Assembly (NCBI GenBank): GCA_941918925.1
Contig: OW799233.1
Coordinates: 44,506,275 to 44,570,274 of the forward strand
Direction of reading: 5' to 3'
Length of the DNA: 64,000 bases
Source of the DNA: Phyto melanocephala
Lineage: Eukaryota; Arthropoda; Insecta; Diptera; Rhinophoridae
Positions 11,501 through 22,483 of this stretch are shown here, piece after piece (within the stretch, counting starts at the first letter, position 1; every line of letters starts with the position of its first letter). Position numbers and translations under genes: made by a program. The notes beneath the pieces were generated by a model. The model was not told the origin of the DNA and did not search any database. It was given only the letters and a program-made list of their open reading frames with translations.

Positions 11501-12770
11501 GTTTTTTTTCAAATTCATATTATTCCTGTATGGACAAAACTTTTTTAAAAAAACAATAGATCATCTGTAATGAATTATCTACGTTGAATTTAAACATTAA
11601 TTATATAATTAAAAATGTAGGAAGTGTCATGCCTACAAAAAGCTAATATTATTTTTTTAACTACCTCTGGGTACCAAATTGTACTCTTCAGTTTTCGTAA
11701 AGATACAACCTTGTTGTAAAAATTTTTTAAGTTTCATTGTAAGAACACATTTTAGAAAATAAATTAATAGCAAATCGAAGTTACACAAAGAAAGTACAAC
11801 ATATTTTAGTATAAAGAGATACTGTCTATTACAAAATAATAAATTTGGCACAGCCGGATATTGTGCTCTTACCCGTTCTAAACTAAAAAAAACTAGAAAT
11901 TTTCTTTTCAAACAGGAAATTATTATTTACTATTTATCGGACAAAAGGAACATACATATGTTGTTTAGATTTTAAGTGACATACGAAGGAACAAAAGTGT
12001 TAACTACTCTTTGAGTGTCAACCTAAACGTATGCTACTAAAATAATTAAAAAAAAATCATTGTAAAGTTTATTATATAATATCATTCATAAAATTGTGTT
12101 CATTGAACTTTTAATCGGCACCGAATCGAAAGCGTATATGAAAACCAAAGAAAATGATGAAGGAGTTATAACAAAGTACATACTTATGAATGTATGTATA
12201 CAGAACTTTCCCTAAACCATTTGGAAATGACAAAGAAATCAACAGATTATTTATTATTATTAACGGCATAAACACGCATCCTTACACACATATACATACA
12301 TCTACATTTATACTTACATATGTTTTTAAAAATTTGTTTGTTGATAAACAAATCATAAAAACAATGTAAAATGCAGAAAAGCATGCAACACGTGTTTCAA
12401 ATCAAAAATAAAGGTAAATTTTTAGGCGCATGACTGTTAAAACAAGAGAAGAAAATGATTAAAATGAGAGGAATGTCAAAATGACAACAGTAAATGTAAA
12501 AAATATTGATTTTTCATCATTTAGTATAACTTCTTGTTGCTTATTGTGTGGGAATAAAAAAATAAATATTAAAAAATTTAACAAAATTAAATTGCATACT
12601 TTTAGTAGACAAATAACTATTAGTAAAGTAAAGCCTAAAGTCAAGGAATTTTTGTAAGAACTAATGTAGCTAAAGAAAAAAAAAGGAAAATAAAACGTAA
12701 TACACATAGACGGGAAAAAAAAGAGAAGAAAATTAGTATTATTTCTTCTAGCAAACCGTTCTTTCCGGTG
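11501..12770. other. Upstream region of the FAM234-like gene
   Basis: AT-rich DNA with no recognised gene. The last few hundred bases probably hold the promoter and 5' UTR of the downstream gene. No clear TATA or initiator was assigned. Confidence 0.4.
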
Positions 12771-15700
12771 ATGATAAATATGCGACCATATGTGCCCTCA
12801 AATCGTATCGCTATACGCGATTCCATTGATGAAGACATCAGTGATGATGTAGATGATGAAGTATTCATCAAAGATTCTAAGACATCAAAGGTAATTTGCT
12901 TTGTACATTTTTCATTTGAACTGTAATGAAATATTGTTTTTTTTTCTTCTTATTTTTTGCTTTAAGATGCGTGAAGAAAAGGGTTTAAAGCGCCCTTTAA
13001 TGGCCCCTCGACGTAAAAATGGCAAGTCACATAATTCTATGCCTATAATGAAAAAGCATCGTCGTTGTTGCTGGCGCTGTTGTGAACCCTTTTGCTATGG
13101 TTTGGCCATTTTGACCATCATCGTAGCGTTAATAAGCTTGATAGCTTTAATTCTCACTATGGTTCCTGTTTCCATGCAAAAATTTAAATTCTGGTTTCAT
13201 CATCAAAAGAGCTCTTCACCTTTACCATTGGCTTTAAACGATGGCCAAAAGTCATATGGCGACAGTATGGGCAGCGAATTTGTGCCTTGTACTCAGATCC
13301 GCGTACAAAAGTTATGGTCTCGCACCTTTCCGCGTATGAATAGTGAAAGTCCCGTCCGTAAGGCAGATCTCAATGGTGATGATGTATCGGATGTAATTTT
13401 TGGTTTTGGTGTGGATGATAATATACAATACGAAGGCTATCCGTTGCCGAAATGTAAGAGCCCGTTTCAGGGTGATGAGGTTCCCTGTGAGGGAGGAGTT
13501 GTAGCGGTAAATGGCATCAGTGGGGATTTGTTGTGGCAGACTTGGAGTGTGGCGAATGTATTTTCATTGCTGTGTACAGTAGATATAAATCAGGATGGTT
13601 ATCCAGATTGTGTGGCAGCCGGAAGATTAGGGGTGAGTAAAAGATTTGACATACATACAAACATGGTGTAATTACATAAGGTGATAGCGTAAAGGAGAGC
13701 AATTTTTGTCTCTCTTTTTTATGTATGGAGTTTGACAATTTCCGAAGTTGAAATAATTTTTTTAATATGTAGTTTGACATACTCCAGAGCACAAAAGAAT
13801 AATCAGCTGGGCTGGCACCGCCACCTTGTATAATTACACCATGCATACATACTTATAAAAATAATTATGACAAATGACAGCAGGAGCATACATTTTCGGT
13901 TAAATATTTTACAATTTAAATGCGTTATACCCAACAAACAAAGTAACAACAATTTAATTAAAGCAATGTTAATCGAAATCTACTTGTTTTGTCAAATTAC
14001 TTAAAATTTTAGAAAAAAATAAAAATAAAAAATATGCATAAACTCATTAGGTAAAAAGCAGTTCGGAGAAATTTTTTTTTAAATTTTTATTGTATCTTGT
14101 ACGGAGAGACATAATTTGTTTTTATCTATGGACTTTGATAGTTAAAGTTTACAATAAGTAAAAAAATAAAAGCTGGCGAATCAGTACTACCTGATGAGTA
14201 AAAACGTCGTGTTATAATTATTTTGTTTGCAGATGATTTTTGCTATAAATGGCCGTAATGGCAATAATATTTGGGAATATCGTGAAGTGGAGGTTGAAAC
14301 CAATTCACCTATAGTCATGGATCTATATACGATCAACATAGTACGTGACTTAGATGGCGATGAAATATCCGAAATATTGGCCGTACATCTGGAAGAACGC
14401 GAAGAATCTAAAGCGGGTCATATTAAAGTGATATCGGGTAAAACGGGTAAAGTTATACGCACCATACCGACACCTTTTAAGGAGGAGGTCTTTGTGCCAG
14501 TGCAAGTGTTAACCAAAGACGATGGCACCGAACTATTGATAATCATAACGGGAGGTCAAAACACTGCCGGTGGGGTCTACTCCATACGTTTACTTTCCCT
14601 AATGAAATTTACTAGTGAAAAAGAATTTACTCCTCTCTATCAGCACAAGCATTCTGGTTTAATGGCACCCTCGATATTAACCGATATTACTGGCGATAAT
14701 ATTGACGATATAATAGTGTCCTCATTTAACTCAACTGTCATGGCTTTTGATGGTCATAACTATACGATGTTGTGGAATTTTACATTTCCTTCCAGTGAAA
14801 GTGTTAGTGCTATAGTGCCGGGTCATTTCAATCATGACAACGTTTCCGATTTTATGGTGAAATATAATACTGGTCCCGGATTTCCAGTATATTATTATTC
14901 ACAGACTACAATATTGGATGGTAGAAACGGAAAACCTTTGCTAGATGCTATGATGACGGATTCGGGTGGTTCGAATAGTTTATTAGGTGGAGTATCAATA
15001 TCGCAAACATTTGGTGGTGACTTTTATTTACACTGGCAAACACAGTGTCGAGATAAATATGATGCCAAGGATGCCTATGAATTTATACCGGGTAAGGAGA
15101 AGGCCTTAATAAAATTATATTACTTAAGCTGTTTCGTTAATATTACAAAATATTTCATTAATATAGCAACTTTGATATATTAATAGATTTTTTTCTACAC
15201 TAGCTAAAAATCCGAAATTGCAAAATCTGCAATTTAAAATTAAAACATGTTTTCATTTTCTGCAAGATTTTCTATTAAGTAATAATTTTTACCTACAGAC
15301 AGTGATATAATCCTCCAGGCTCGAGCCGATACTTGTCGCTTACGGTATAATTCCTCCAGTGTGGTGAAATTATATGCCATAGCTCGTCATATAGAACCAC
15401 CAGGCGCAGTGTTATTTAGTACAGGTAGAATTAATGTACATTAAAATAGAAACATACTAGTAACATAACTTTAAATTATTGATTACACTAATTACTCAAT
15501 TCCATCTGATTTTTAGATGACTTGGAAGTTCATCTAAATCATACCCAACATGTCAATTTAGCAACGGCTCATAAAGTTCCCAAATCACCTTTGAAGCATC
15601 CCAAGTTATTGAAAAAACTTTTAGCCAATAAAGAGCTGTTGGAAAAAGTTGTGGCGGCCGAAAAATTGGAGAGTCTTGAAAAGTCGAAAAATCAATTTAG

Positions 15701-16841
15701 ACAGGAAACAGCACGTAATCACCTGTTATCACCGGAACTGATACAAGAAGCTTTAGATAAAAATGAACCACCAGTCGTAGATAGTTATGATGCACTTAAA
15801 CAATTAAATTCACCCTATTATGGGGTAGAGGGTTATGGCGCAAATTCTCCAGCCCTAAGGGAATATGTAAGTCAAATCTCTTTAATATACGAAAGTTATT
15901 TTAAACACTTGTACCTTTAGCAAAGAGACTACGATATTATTGAACCTCAGAGGTTGCCAGAGGATTACGAAAATACTTATGCTGATAGTGAAGTACCTCA
16001 AATAGTGCCAGCAAATGAACATCCTATACGTTTACGTACAAAATATCCTGGCAATCGAGATATACGAAGTGACATAAAAAACTTGGAGGATGACTCCAAT
16101 TCAACAGCAAGTCTGCCTACAGGTGGCCTACCACAAAATGATTTAGACAAAGATGAACAGTTAAGCTTATGGGATTTGGAGAAAGAAAATGAGGAAAGAG
16201 ATGCTATAAAAAGTGAAGAACAGTATCAGCAACGAAATTATGAATCAACGGAACAACAAAAGCAATCAACGCAAAATCCTCAAACTGATAATTTAATTGA
16301 GGGCGTGCCAGCAGAGAAACGTAAAAAAAGAGAAGAGAGTGCATCGAAGGAAAAAGATGAATGGTTTCTGGCCTCAATATCATCGACGGGAGTTCTAATG
16401 AAATCGTTAAATAATACCAGATCATCAATAGATTTTGCATTTGTATTAAATATTCGAGAATCGGAGGCCTTTCCACCATTATTTAAGCCACAAGATTTGA
16501 ATTGTGTAGAAGAAAAGATAAGCGCTTATAAAAGTAAGTTTTAAAACAGAAAAACACTTTATAAACTGTTCTCAAATATTATTAAACTCTTAGGTTACAC
16601 TATGGATAATCAACGCGCCTTGCGCAAACAATTTCTTAAGCAATGTCTTAATGAGAGATTGGTAAATATCACTCCCGACTTACCCAAATACGAATCGCAA
16701 TTGGTGGTAACTCGCCTTAGCATCACATGCACCTGCCGTTCCCTGCAACCAGGCGAAGTATGTTCAGAATTAGACGATATTCAACATCAAAAGTGGACTG
16801 AATTTATGGGAAATGATGGCAACGGTTTTTATAGAAATTAA
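12771..16841 (+). CDS. FAM234-like single-pass membrane protein with FG-GAP-type repeats (7 exons)
   Basis: Inferred exons are 12771-12890, 12967-13632, 14233-15091, 15299-15424, 15517-15866, 15921-16533 and 16594-16841. All introns are GT-AG, phases agree, and the product is about 993 residues. A second in-frame ATG lies at 12780. The acidic N-terminus is followed by a basic/Cys stretch and one membrane segment at about residues 82-106, suggesting a type II protein with a large extracellular part. FG-GAP-like calcium-loop motifs include DLNGDDVSD (about 174), DINQDGYPD (about 247), DLDGDEISE and DITGDNIDD, consistent with a beta-propeller as in FAM234A/B (ITFG3). Several N-x-S/T sites are present. 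The sixth exon is hydrophilic, Glu/Gln-rich and probably disordered, making this longer than vertebrate FAM234 proteins. Molecular function is poorly known in the family. Confidence 0.85.
13663..13842. mobile_element. Small MITE in intron 2 of the FAM234-like gene
   Basis: About 180 bp bounded by inverted repeats: left ATGGTGTAATTACATAAGGT, right ACCTTGTATAATTACACCAT. It lies 30 bp after the intron's GTGAGT donor. The target duplication is not clear because both flanks contain 'catac' repeats. Confidence 0.65.
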
Positions 16842-17391
16842 AGAAAATTTATTTATGGGTTATTGCAGTCAAAGAGGTAGTAAACACTTAATGTAAACAA
16901 AAGGTTGAATAATGTTAATTACATACTTATTTGAAAATGTACACTTTATGGCACACAAAAAAAAACATTTTCAACATTAAGTTTAAGCAAATACATTGTA
17001 TTTTTTTGTTTGTTTTTTGTTTAGTATTTTTTTAAAAGAATGTAAAGTCAAGCACAAATTTTATGTATTTTAACATACATATATACGAGTATTGTATACA
17101 TTTAAACATAATAACTTACTTTAATCCTTTTTTGGATTAAAAACTATTTTAGCCATAATATTATTATATATGTATGTATATTAAAACTATTTAACTTTAA
17201 TTTTAAATATATTTTAAAAATGTGGCTTTTAGCTTCATTATTATAAATTAACAGAATGAATTTAATAAGAAAAAAATAAATGGATAATGATTTTATTAAT
17301 ATATAAATATGTAATATACTAAACTTGTTTAAATTACTGATTTTCGTTACATTTTTAATTGAAAGATAAAACAAAACAAAAATATGTATAT
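16842..17391. other. 3' flank of the FAM234-like gene
   Basis: AT-rich probable 3' UTR and flank. A candidate polyadenylation signal AATAAA is at 17275-17280. No further gene is seen. Confidence 0.4.
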
Positions 17392-17756
17392 TCTAATATA
17401 TAAAAATCTCTTGTTTTGGTGTTTGTAATTAAACTCATCCGAAATGGCTAGACTGATTTTCATGAAATTTTAAGTGCATATCGGGTAGGTCAAAGAATCG
17501 ATCAACATCTATTTTTTATACCCCTCAGCGCAACACCTTTTTTCACGTCCCCTCAGGCAGGCCAGACTGCTGGGCCAATCTTAAAATGTTCACATAATGT
17601 AACTAAGACTCTGATATGATTGGTTGGTTGGTTGGTTATCGTGGTAGTTCGCTGCACGCCAACAGTCAAGTAGAGTCTGTATGACTCCGTTTTGACAGGA
17701 CCACATCACTCGTCAGCTTCTAGTGTATCTCAGAATAAAATCCAAGAGTAAGGGTA

Positions 17757-18095
17757 CTAGATCCACCCCGTGGACCTGAGATATCTCAGTAGATAATTCA
17801 GTCCAACTTCAGATATCGCAGAGAGGCCATCTAGTATATGTTCGCCCAGAAATCTGTGTCTCTTAGCCGCCAGTGTAGGACATTCGCAGAGAAAGTGGAA
17901 AACCGATTCCTCCTTCTCTCTATCCAGACAACTGCGACAATGGTCGTTCGATGGGAGTCCGAGCCGACTTGCATGTTTGCCTAACATCCAGTGACCCGTC
18001 AATACTGCCAGCAACCTCGATATGTCCCTCCGACTCCGACTGGTAAGTTGCAATGTACGTCGTGCATCAAAAGAGGGCCACGTAAGCCGTGCCAC
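17757..18095 (-). pseudogene. LOA-like LINE C-terminal segment
   Basis: A 112-codon frame reads SRLLAVLTGHWMLGKHASRL, GLPSNDHCRSCLDREKEESV and FHFLCECPTLAAKRHRFLG. This is the post-RNase H Cys/His region typical of LOA/Bilbo-type ORF2 proteins. It is in a different frame from the RT and directly abuts the deletion. Confidence 0.75.
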
Positions 18096-18106
18096 CTTAC
18101 ACGTGC

Positions 18107-19422
18107 TCAGCCCACGCCACCTGTTATCCTGGATTTACCTGGATTTACTACTAGACCGCTGTCCGTGGCCCAGTTTCTTAGTAATCTCAAGGCGTCGGAC
18201 ATGATATCACTAATCACGTCCGGAAACAGTCCCGATACCAGTATCACAACATCGTCCGCATAAGCCACGACCTTTATTAAGCTATTGTCCAGTTCAATAA
18301 GAATCTTGTTAACAACAATAAGCCAAAGCAGTGGAGAGATCACACCGCCCTGAGGTGTACCTCTCTCCACTAGCCTTGACATAGTGGTGTTACCAAGATT
18401 AGCAATAACCACCCTTGTGCTCAGCATGGACACTAGCCAGTTGCTGATGTACTCCTCAACATCTAGACCAGTGAGGGCATGCTGAATCGCAAGGGTGGTT
18501 ACGTTATTGAAGGCCCCTTCTATATCCAAGAAGGCTGCCATAGTATACTGCCCGAATTCGAGAGACCTCTCTATAGTCCCCACGACCTCATGTAGAGCCG
18601 TCTCCGTAGAGCGTCCCTTAAGATAGGCATGCTGACTGCCCGACAAACGCGTCGTTCCCCCCAGTCGCTGCCTGATATGAGAGTCGATGAGTCGTTCCAG
18701 TGTCTTAAGCTGAAAAGATGAAGGCTAATCGTACGAAAGTCTTTTGCACCATCATGACTTCTCCTTCCGATCTTCGGAATAAAAACGACCCTGACCCTTC
18801 TCCAATTCCCAGGAATATAATTTAGAGATAGGCAGAGCATGAAAATCCTCTGGAGCCAGGGAATAACATATCCCTTGGCACTCTGCAACATACGTGGCAG
18901 AATTCCATCAGGTCCAGGTGATTTATATGGGGAGAAACTATCAATCGCCCACGATATTCTCTCGTAAGAAAATATGTTCCCATCGACCACGGAATGGGTC
19001 CTATCCGCACTCACGATTCCCGTATCAACCTCCCTGCATCCCGGAAAGTGAGTGTTCATAAGGATATCAAGGGATTCAGCCGAAGATTCAGACCAGGAGT
19101 CATCTTCCCTTTTTATATAGGTCGGAGTTGACTGATCCCTGGCTAGAATCTTACTAAGTCGCGCTGTGTCCCTAGTGCTGTCTATAGACCCGCAGAAGTC
19201 TCTCCATGAACTTCTTTTTGCGGCCGCTATAGCCTTCTTATAAGCTTTCAGCTTATCGCGGTACGGCTGCCACGATTTGCTTTCATAACATTTATTAAAG
19301 GCCCTACGTGCCTCCCTCCGAAGGCCAGAGAGCTCCGAGCTCCACCATAGAGGGAAGGTTTTCCTAACCTTCGTCAAAGGCAGGAAATTTCGAAGGCTTT
19401 CACCATAACGTTGCTGAAACAC
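18107..19422 (-). pseudogene. LOA-like LINE ORF2, reverse transcriptase part (frameshifted)
   Basis: Two frames, 18571-19422 and 18107-18646, cover the RT. Motifs seen are KSPGPDGILP, PGNWRRVRVVFIPK, AYLKGRSTETALH, FLDIEGAFNNV, GTPQGGVISPLLW and VVAYADDVVIL, so the catalytic Asp residues remain. A frameshift lies near 18650-18720. After LVVNPGKSRI the sequence jumps to the C-terminal segment, marking a deletion near 18100. Confidence 0.8.
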
Positions 19423-19439
19423 TTCTCCATTTCCTCAAG

Positions 19440-20196
19440 ACCAGTTATCGAATCTTCGATAACTGGCAGTTTACCCAATTTACGCTTTACGACCCCATTG
19501 AACTTAAACCAATCAGTTCTTCTTGGGTTCCGAAAAAGCGGTGTCGTAATCTCGTCACGAAGTCTAATCTCGAAGAGAATCCAGTTATGATCGGAAAAAG
19601 ACCTCTTACTGGATACCCTCCAACTGATATCCTAGACTTACTATTCATGAGTGTAATGTCCAGTACCTCCTCCCATCCATTGTAATTAACCGAACTCGGA
19701 AAAATAAATGTTGGGGTGTTACCAGAGTTACATATACTTAACTTGTTAGTATTAATGAAATCAAGGGTATACTCACCACGTTCATTAATCTCAGTGCTGC
19801 CCCAGATCGTGTGCCTTGCATTGGCATCGCAGCCCAGGACTATATCGTCAGATACCCCGATTGAGGCTTCTCATGCGCCATGTAGCTCGAGGCAATTATG
19901 AAGCTTTCTCTGTTTGGCAGTTCGACCCTTGCAACTGTAAGGTCCGCTGAGCTAAGCTGCGTACAAAGAAAAATGTTAATATTCCTTTTGGCAATAAGAC
20001 ATGACCTAGGCTTACCACAATCTTTTGCGTAGAGTACTTTGTATAATGAGGACGGGAACCCTTTTACCACCGAGTTGACTACCCAGGGTTCCTGCAATAG
20101 TCCAATGTCCAGATCCTCCTCAGCTAAGAGCATCCGAAGATTATCTGTAGCGCATTTCGAGTGCTGCAGATTAATTTGGACTATTTTAAGTGCCAT
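19440..20196 (-). pseudogene. LOA-like LINE ORF2, endonuclease part (frameshifted)
   Basis: ORF2 starts at ATG 20194-20196 with KIVQINLQHSK and LLQEPWV, the AP-endonuclease N- and E-containing motifs. The first frame stops at 19840. Further pieces (LGCDANARHTIWGS, DFINTNKLSICN, EVLDITLMN) continue in other frames. It would nick target DNA, but here it is broken. Confidence 0.7.
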
Positions 20197-20200
20197 TCTG

Positions 20201-21484
20201 TTATTTATTGGATGGTTCCGAGAGGTTCATCCCAGACAGCAGAGCGTTGGCGGCTTCAACGACATCCGCTTCACCTGAACCTGTTGGTCGGAATACCTTC
20301 ACCTTTGCTTCCCGCACACCGAAAAACAGTTTGAAGCCCGTCTTTTCGAGCTTCATTGTTGCCGATTCGGTGATGGCGAGGGTGAGGCAAGTGTGTTTAT
20401 CACCCTGCTCGGTGCGGATGATCAACCAATCATCCATTGGGATACTAGGGTTCTGAATCTTCAGACACTCCAGCATCTTTTGAGCATCGGCCTTCATTTT
20501 TGGTAACCAAATCCTTGCCCGAGGTCTCATTGGAATCTCTTCAGCAGGGATGAGCTTAAGACTTAAGCCTTCCCAGTCACCGCTAATCTGAGCGATGCAC
20601 TTGCTGAGAAAGTCCTTTGAGAACCCGTCCAAGCACTTGATTACCCTGTAGCCCCGGTGTATCTCACCGGAGTCAAAACAGGGAGCCTGTCCAGTCTTAC
20701 TAGTGAGCACGTAATCCATAACGAGCTCTGCTAGTTTAGACTCTATGGCACCCCATTCTGTTACTACAGGACTGATGGCACCATCCTTTTCGTTTGCCAG
20801 GGCCAGAATGAGATGGTCTTTTACCACTTCATTAAAGGGGCGCCTGGCAGATGTCGACGTAGCGTTCGTGGCTAGTCCCGGAGTGGTCTTTTTATCGGCG
20901 ACCTTTCTCCTTTTGGGCGATTTACCTCCCTCTGTCTGAGATCGGTTTCGCTTGGACCTCACCTCAGTAGTTGCCTCTTTTGATGTGCTGGGTAAGGAAT
21001 CCTTAAACTTAAGGTACTCATCTACCACAGCCTGGTATTTGACGCGATCTTCCTCGTCGCGTTCATGGGGAATACCATTGGCGGTGTTCTTGGCTATCTT
21101 GTCAAGAATAAAAACCGCCTTATTGTATTTAGCTTTGAGGATGTCATTCTGACTCCTCTTTCTTTGTTTCCTCCTCTTCAATTTGTCGTCAGCCTTGACG
21201 TCGAGTTGAAGGGTATTAGAAGGGGTATTGGAGGGCAGCAGGGTGCTATGACTGGCTCCCTCTCTTCCTAATAAGTCGACCAACGTCTCTTGGCTAGAGG
21301 CCAGAAGGTCGTCTTCAGATGAGATACCCAACTCATCCGATTTAATTTTTTTCAGTTTCTGTGTGTTTTTCTTTTCATTTTCTGTTTCATTCATATTTTG
21401 GTCCCACGAGTGAGCACGTAAGGGGATGGACCATCCACACAGTGACGGCGTACGTGGACTGGACGAGTAATACAACCGGCCCAT
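20201..21484 (-). CDS. LOA-like LINE ORF1 (gag-like, 427 residues, open)
   Basis: An uninterrupted frame from ATG at 21482-21484, with a second Met 29 codons in (MNETENEKK). The N-terminal half is charged and Lys-rich with NLS-like runs (KRRKQRKRS, KRNRSQ, PKRRKVADKK). The C-terminal part holds W-LIIRTEQG, LTLAITESA and GFKLFFGVREAKVKVF, which resembles the DUF4780-type domain I recall from such gag proteins. No CCHC knuckle is seen. The stop lies 4 nt before the ORF2 ATG (20194-20196). It should bind element RNA. It is the only intact frame of this copy. Confidence 0.7.
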   Translation of the reverse strand: MGRLYYSSSPRTPSLCGWSIPLRAHSWDQNMNETENEKKNTQKLKKIKSDELGISSEDDLLASSQETLVDLLGREGASHSTLLPSNTPSNTLQLDVKADDKLKRRKQRKRSQNDILKAKYNKAVFILDKIAKNTANGIPHERDEEDRVKYQAVVDEYLKFKDSLPSTSKEATTEVRSKRNRSQTEGGKSPKRRKVADKKTTPGLATNATSTSARRPFNEVVKDHLILALANEKDGAISPVVTEWGAIESKLAELVMDYVLTSKTGQAPCFDSGEIHRGYRVIKCLDGFSKDFLSKCIAQISGDWEGLSLKLIPAEEIPMRPRARIWLPKMKADAQKMLECLKIQNPSIPMDDWLIIRTEQGDKHTCLTLAITESATMKLEKTGFKLFFGVREAKVKVFRPTGSGEADVVEAANALLSGMNLSEPSNK

Positions 21485-22138
21485 GTCATAGGCACCGGAT
21501 GGGAGCTGTTAAAGACTAGTCCTCTTTATCCACTAACTAGCCATTCAGGTTCTCGGCACTGCTTCCTACCACCTTAACCTTACAAGTGGGGGAGAGGGAG
21601 GAGGATTAAGAGGAGGTTAAGGAAAAGGGAGAATAGGATAGGATTGGATAACCTTTTGTTATGACCGCTTTTAGCACATGCCTCATTGACCGACTTCGAG
21701 TAGCGAGATACAAGTATCTCGTCTACTAAAAATCAGCCCCTGAGAAAGGTACCACAGCTGTCACTTAAGCCACCACATCGCGGCAAGATCGTTATCCAGG
21801 TGGTGATATGATTAATAGAATACGTTTTTTACCATGCCTACTTTAACGCCCCCTTTTTCAAATTATAAAAATTATAGTATTTTTCTTTAAATTGTACACA
21901 TTTAAATTGTACACGTTTAAGAATCGGTCAACATCTATTTTTCATACTCCTAAATATTAAGGGTGACTCACCCCAAGGGACAATTTATGCCTCACCTAAA
22001 TAACGTAACCACTTATTTTAAACAAAGATAAATCTGCATACCGTAGAACTCATATGGTTTACGTTTTTTTTTTTTTTTGTAAAAAATATTTCTTAGAAAT
22101 AATTTATATGGCAAAACAACGTTTGCCGGGTCAGCTAA

Positions 22139-22483
22139 TATCAATGTATTATTTGTATAAAATTTATTTATGTTCTAAGAACTTTTATATCTGTTTGTGA
22201 GGTGTTAAAAAGTTTGGGTGGGTATTAAAGTAAAACTATTGTGATTGATAATGGGCTCACTTCAAAGTGAATGCCCGCGTGCTATAGAAAGCAGCAACTG
22301 TCATTTTGTCAAAACAGCATTTTTATGCACTCTCTTTTAAAGTCAGCGCCGGACTTTTTTTTAACACACTGAGCAAAGCACACAATTTTGTTTTATTTTT
22401 ACAAATAGTTACTTTAATAAATAATTTGCCAACAATTGTTATGTTTCAAGTGTATATAACGTAAGAAAAAGAAAACAGTCACT
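22139..22483. other. 5' region of DRG2
   Basis: A 345-bp interval between the Helitron-like element and the DRG2 start codon. It presumably holds the promoter and 5' UTR. No specific element was assigned. Confidence 0.4.

Larger units (their letters stand above)
17550..21800 (-). mobile_element. LOA-like non-LTR retrotransposon, internally deleted and frameshifted
   Basis: The minus strand holds, in order, a gag-like ORF1, an endonuclease, a reverse transcriptase and a C-terminal Cys/His segment. The 3' end carries a short (AACC)n-like stretch (near 17619-17637). Flanks at both sides belong to the Helitron-like element, so this is an insertion into it. Exact ends are not defined. ORF2 is broken at several places and lacks most of the RT thumb and the RNase H domain expected for the LOA clade. 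Confidence 0.75.
17392..22138 (+). mobile_element. Helitron-like element carrying a nested LOA-type LINE
   Basis: The left end reads TCTAATATATAAAAATCTCT, followed by a motif common in arthropod Helitron-related repeats (ATGGCTAGACTGATTTTCAT). The right end reads GCCGGGTCAGCTAA followed by T, fitting the Helitron 5'-TC and CTRR-3' rule with a T after the end. A related phrase, 'tcaacatctatttttnatac', occurs near both ends (about 17500 and 21930). No Rep/helicase gene is visible, so it is non-autonomous. The inner 17550-21800 is a separate minus-strand LINE. Confidence 0.55.

Noticed and set aside
18107..19422. Domesticated reverse transcriptase gene
   Set aside because: Frameshifted and surrounded by the rest of a LINE; no sign of host exons.
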